Assembly (NCBI GenBank): GCA_016196785.1
Contig: JACPXA010000135.1
Location: 1 to 7,430, forward strand
Direction: 5' to 3'
Length of the DNA stretch: 7,430 nt
Source: Elusimicrobiota bacterium
Lineage (GTDB): Bacteria; Elusimicrobiota; Elusimicrobia; 2-01-FULL-59-12; JACPXA01
Both the position numbers and the translations under genes were made by a program. The notes beneath the pieces are model-generated. The model was not told the DNA's origin. It saw only the letters and a list, made by a program, of their open reading frames with translations, and ran no database searches. Positions 5,214 to 7,430 of this stretch are shown here, one piece after another; the stretch's first letter is position 1, and every line of letters begins with the position of its first letter.

Positions 5214-5282
5214 CTCATGAATGGTTTTCGAAGCGAAATGCCGGATGTTGAGCCGAGGCCAGGAAGGCGAGCGACGGCATAC
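5204..5282 (-). repeat. 79-bp dispersed repeat, copy 3 (before argS)
   Basis: Bases 5282-5252 on the minus strand are identical over 31 bases to 6928-6958 on the plus strand. The rest is diverged but keeps TTCGCTT and the ending GAGTTCTA. The unit fills the gap between rsfS and argS and ends inside the first codons of argS, whose ATGAGTTCTA is its last ten bases. No clear Shine-Dalgarno is seen before that ATG. Confidence 0.8.
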
Positions 5283-5285
5283 CGT

Positions 5286-5645
5286 TCAGGGCCCTTGGCG
5301 CCACGCGATATGGCGGGCGCCGTCCCACAACTGGTCCAGACGATAGAAGCGACGCACCTGCGGGTGCAGCAGGTGCATGACGACCCCTCCGTAATCGAGG
5401 ACCATCCATCGGGCTGATGGTTCCCCCTCACGTCGAAGCAGCGTGACCCCTTGGGACCGGAAGTGCTGGATCAGGGAGTCTTGCACGGCGCGCATCTGCG
5501 CGGGGGAATGGACTGTCGCAATGACAAAATACTCCGCGAGGACCGTCTGGCGTCGGACATCCAGCGCAACGATGGCCTCCGCGTGTTTCGTGTGAGCTAA
5601 CCGAGCGGCTGTCTTTGCCACCTCTCGAAAGTTGACCCTCTTCAC
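5286..5645 (-). CDS. rsfS: Ribosomal silencing factor RsfS (YbeB/Iojap family)
   Basis: 119 residues, the normal length for RsfS, which binds ribosomal protein uL14 and stops 50S and 30S subunits joining when nutrients are short. The family pattern is clear: an N-terminal helix (EVAKTAARLAHTKHAEAIVALDV, read as two parts EVAKTAARLAHTKH / AEAIVALDV), then EYFVIATVHSPAQMRAVQDSL, and GEPSARWMVLDYGGVVMHLLH, where the W-(V/M)-(V/L)-LDYG-x-VV-H-(V/L) signature is present, and a C-terminal YRLDQLW helix. The start is GTG at 5645, overlapping the TGA of the upstream LCP gene by GTGA, which points to translational coupling. The next gene is argS after 72 bases, nearly all of them repeat. nadD with rsfS is a common bacterial gene pairing. 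Confidence 0.93.
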   Translation of the reverse strand: MKRVNFREVAKTAARLAHTKHAEAIVALDVRRQTVLAEYFVIATVHSPAQMRAVQDSLIQHFRSQGVTLLRREGEPSARWMVLDYGGVVMHLLHPQVRRFYRLDQLWDGARHIAWRQGP

Positions 5646-6844
5646 GGCCTTGGGGGGTCAGCCTCGCCGTTCGTTCGATAGTCCTCCCCCAAAATCACGG
5701 AGATGTCCACCAACCGCGCGGTATCCACGCGGGTCACGACGTCGGCATCAGTGGCTTGGAGGAGCCGGGCTACCGTGTGAGCGGTCCAGACATTGCCGAT
5801 CCGGTCAATGACGAGGGTGCGATGTTGGCGAGTTGAATAGTTCCCAAACGTCACCACATCAAATCCATAGGAACGCAAGCGCAAGGTGACCTCGTAGGCC
5901 AAGCGGGCTTGGGTTGAGGCGTTCCAGACCTCAACCGTGGTGGCTTGGCGATGGACTGGAAGTTGGCCTGCCGGAGGCTGCGTGGACGCTGCCGAAGGGG
6001 TGGGGACCATCCCGAAGAGCGCCTCCATCGTTTGGGGGATCAACGGGGGATTGGGATACCACCGTCCCTTCATCCAACGTCCCGGCAGTTGGAAGAATCG
6101 GATATTCGATCCGTTCAATCCTCGAGCCTCTAACACAAAATGGGCGAGGTCCCACAAGGTTCCGTTCGTGATCCCGCCACGTCGGACCACCGGCCAGGAT
6201 CGAGCGAGCCGAAGGAACCACCGCGGATCCTGCAGCCGTTGAAGGCACTGTTTCACCAACACCTGACCGCGCCACTCGGAGTCCGGCCCATGCAAAAATT
6301 CCACTGACTGGGTCCCACCCAAGCTACCGATGAGGGCGCCGAACCCCTCTCCACGGATCTGGACAAAATAATCAATCCGCACATCCCGCTGCTCGGACGA
6401 AACCAGCCCTTCAATCGTCCGGCAGAGCCGTTCCGCAGCGGCTCGGAGGTCTCCCTGGGACCGCTGATATTCCTCGGCGTAGAACTCCCCCAATGGCTTC
6501 ACGACGTCTGGCCCGGGCAGGTGCACCTGGGTTTCCCACGGGAGGGAGAGGAGATCCAGGAACCGCATTTGAGAGGTGTACACTGCCAAGAAGATCATTC
6601 CGGGGCCACTCCCAACCAATGGCGGCGAACTCGAGACTGGGTCGGTCACGAAGAGGAGTCCCGTCACTCGCTCACCTCGGGCAAAGCGCCACACGGCTGG
6701 GATGTCCCAGTGTGCCCGGCGGCGCCGGTCCTGGAGGCGCCATCCGGGGCGTGGCCAGGGCAGGGAAATCACCAGGGAACCGAAAAACAGGAGGAGGAGT
6801 AATACCCCGAACCATCCCACTCGACGCCAGCGCTTAGAACTCAT
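5642..6844 (-). CDS. LCP-family (LytR-CpsA-Psr) protein with LytR_C domain
   Basis: 400 residues. Residues 1-10 are basic, 11-29 form one transmembrane helix, so the rest lies outside the cytoplasmic membrane. Residues about 60-220 resemble an LCP domain: GLLFVTDP, FLAVYTSQMRFLDLLSLPWETQVHLPG, then RIDYFVQIRGEGFGALIGSLGG (quoted as RIDYFVQIRGEGF / GALIGSLGG) and FLHGPDSEWRGQ. LCP enzymes transfer undecaprenyl-linked glycopolymers onto the wall. The usual Arg-rich end of the domain (R.R....D..R..RQ) is replaced by LVKQCLQRLQDPRW, so the activity may be altered. Residues 303-388 form a LytR_C domain (VEVWNASTQARLA to VDISVILGEDY). The ATG at 6844 has GGAGGG 7 bases before it, within a hairpin and a repeat copy. 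It lies between nadD and rsfS, an arrangement seen in several phyla, and its end overlaps the rsfS start. Confidence 0.8.
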   Translation of the reverse strand: MSSKRWRRVGWFGVLLLLLFFGSLVISLPWPRPGWRLQDRRRRAHWDIPAVWRFARGERVTGLLFVTDPVSSSPPLVGSGPGMIFLAVYTSQMRFLDLLSLPWETQVHLPGPDVVKPLGEFYAEEYQRSQGDLRAAAERLCRTIEGLVSSEQRDVRIDYFVQIRGEGFGALIGSLGGTQSVEFLHGPDSEWRGQVLVKQCLQRLQDPRWFLRLARSWPVVRRGGITNGTLWDLAHFVLEARGLNGSNIRFFQLPGRWMKGRWYPNPPLIPQTMEALFGMVPTPSAASTQPPAGQLPVHRQATTVEVWNASTQARLAYEVTLRLRSYGFDVVTFGNYSTRQHRTLVIDRIGNVWTAHTVARLLQATDADVVTRVDTARLVDISVILGEDYRTNGEADPPRP

Positions 6845-6913
6845 CCCGAAACCCTCCTCGGGCTACAGCCTCGGGAGGGCGGCCTGCGGCGGCGTCAGGC
6901 TCGCTCGGCATAC
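6835..6913 (-). repeat. 79-bp dispersed repeat, left copy (contains the LCP start codon)
   Basis: Reading the minus strand from 6913, the unit starts GTATGCCG and ends GGTTTCGGGATGAGTTCTA. Its last 19 bases match 6989-7007 in inverted orientation at 18 of 19 positions. The final ten bases, ATGAGTTCTA, are the first codons of the LCP gene, and its GGAGGG is that gene's ribosome site. Like copy 3 it is preceded by GAACG. Confidence 0.8.
6852..6879 (-). promoter_or_regulatory. Hairpin covering the LCP gene ribosome binding site
   Basis: On the minus-strand RNA, CCCUCC pairs with GGAGGG, continuing after a mismatch into GGC/GCC-type pairs with wobble pairs and a UGUA loop. The 3' arm is the Shine-Dalgarno of the LCP gene (7 bases before AUG 6844). 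Folding would hide it, so translation could depend on unfolding or on ribosomes arriving from nadD. Confidence 0.4.
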
Positions 6914-6927
6914 CGTTCCGTTGTCAA

Positions 6928-7007
6928 GTATGCCGTCGCTCGCCTTCCTGGCCTCGGCGCGCCCCCCGAGGCTTCGCTTACCAAGCATGGTTTCGGGAGG
7001 AGTTCTA
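6928..7007 (+). repeat. 80-bp dispersed repeat, right copy (inverted to the left copy)
   Basis: Starts with GTATGCCG, shares its first 31 bases exactly with copy 3 at 5282-5252, and ends GGTTTCGGGAGGAGTTCTA. It faces the left copy across a 14-base spacer (6914-6927), so 6835-7007 forms a 173-bp inverted-repeat block. Pairing is perfect at the inner 7 bases (GGCATAC/GTATGCC) and nearly so at the outer 19, with patchy matches between. It fills the gap after nadD. Confidence 0.8.
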
Positions 7008-7018
7008 GTCATTCCGCG

Positions 7019-7429
7019 CTAACAATACAACCGATGACGGTGGATATACGCCGCCACCGAGTCGGGGACCAAGTACCGAAGGGAAGTTCCCCTCCGAGAC
7101 ATGGCCCGCAGGGTCGTTGCGTTGAGGTTTATCAGGGGATTGGTGAGCCAATGGACCCGCCGCCGCAGCAATGGGGAGAGCTGCCGGGGGAATGCCTCTG
7201 GCCGCCCGCCGACCAGGAATGGACAGAGCGCAAGAATCTGGCGACCCGCCGCCCACGTATCAATCTCCCTGAGGGTGTCTGTCCCAATAAGGAAATACAG
7301 CGTGGCCCTCGGGAATCGCCGCTGAAAGTGTCGGATGGTCTCATGGGTGTAGGAGGGACGGGCTTGACGCATCTCCCAGTCGCTGACCGAGAAGGCCGGG
7401 TTGCCGCGGATTGCGAGCCGGACCATCGC
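7019..7429 (-). CDS. nadD: Nicotinate-nucleotide adenylyltransferase, C-terminal two thirds (start outside window)
   Basis: The open frame runs off the right edge of the window and ends at TAG 7021-7019; 136 codons are present of about 200-215 usual. NadD adenylates nicotinate mononucleotide with ATP to deamido-NAD in NAD synthesis. Visible family features are FSVSDWEMRQARPSYTHETI (substrate loop, S-D-x-E-x-R-x-x-P-S-Y-T), LYFLIGTDTLREIDTW (LIGxDxLxxLxxW), VGGRP, then LINLNATTLRAM in the place of the ISST-x-IR motif (N-A-T-T-L-R here), and the conserved ending LVPDSVAAYIHRHRLY. The GxFDPxHxGH nucleotide-binding motif would lie in the missing part. It is the first visible gene of the nadD-LCP-rsfS-argS set; their promoter must lie upstream, outside the window. 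Confidence 0.93.
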   Translation of the reverse strand, partial: AMVRLAIRGNPAFSVSDWEMRQARPSYTHETIRHFQRRFPRATLYFLIGTDTLREIDTWAAGRQILALCPFLVGGRPEAFPRQLSPLLRRRVHWLTNPLINLNATTLRAMSRRGTSLRYLVPDSVAAYIHRHRLYC

Positions 7430-7430
7430 C

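Noticed and set aside
5215..5285. Short frames in the repeats (such as MPSLAFLASA at copies 3 and right)
   Set aside because: They are translations of the dispersed repeat itself, share sequence only because the repeat is shared, and lack ribosome sites; treated as repeat, not genes.
6852..6879. Intrinsic terminator after nadD
   Set aside because: The hairpin is GC-rich but is followed on the minus strand by only three T and directly by the LCP start codon; its 3' arm is that gene's ribosome site.
1..7430. CRISPR array or other regularly spaced repeats
   Set aside because: None seen: the only multi-copy unit is the 79-bp repeat with three irregularly placed copies, and no cas-like gene is present.

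Overview
The window is GC-rich DNA from an unidentified bacterium with a Gram-negative-type envelope: two lipoproteins of the LPP20/FlgT kind sit beside an ordinary housekeeping cluster. An NC10/Methylomirabilis-like, Nitrospirota or related lineage would fit the gene mix, but the sequence does not fix this.

Layout. 1-148 is the C-terminal end of a PIN-domain toxin (+). 149-446 holds the 5' 43 nt of a tRNA-Ala(CGC) gene on the minus strand, whose 3' part is not tRNA-like, and three tandem hairpins. 447-1367 (-) is a two-gene unit: a PadR-family regulator with a Cys-rich tail, then a secreted MerP-like HMA-domain protein. 1407-1707 is the remnant of an IS481-like insertion sequence. Inverted ends and both termini of the transposase remain; the catalytic middle is gone. 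Strong-looking sigma70-type promoters point outward from both ends, with -35 boxes at mirror-image positions: one drives padR/HMA leftward, the other the lipoprotein pair rightward. 1806-3331 (+) encodes an LPP20-type lipoprotein and a FlgT_N-type lipoprotein, closed by a long hairpin at 3339-3381. 3382-3711 contains a small uncharacterised ORF (-) with its own promoter.

3712-7430 (-) is a housekeeping operon reading nadD (cut by the window edge), an LCP/LytR_C envelope protein, rsfS and argS. As given, argS is broken twice: an extra base in a 9-base homopolymer, and loss of roughly 60-75 codons including the NPVYYVQYAHARI region. A dispersed repeat of about 79 bp occurs three times here: an inverted pair between nadD and the LCP gene, and one copy before argS. 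Two copies end exactly in the start codons of the LCP gene and argS.

The main points for a second look are the IS remnant acting as a divergent promoter module, the PadR/HMA pair as a possible thiol-metal response unit, the start-codon-bearing repeat family, and the state of argS. No complete new defence or mobile system is evident.
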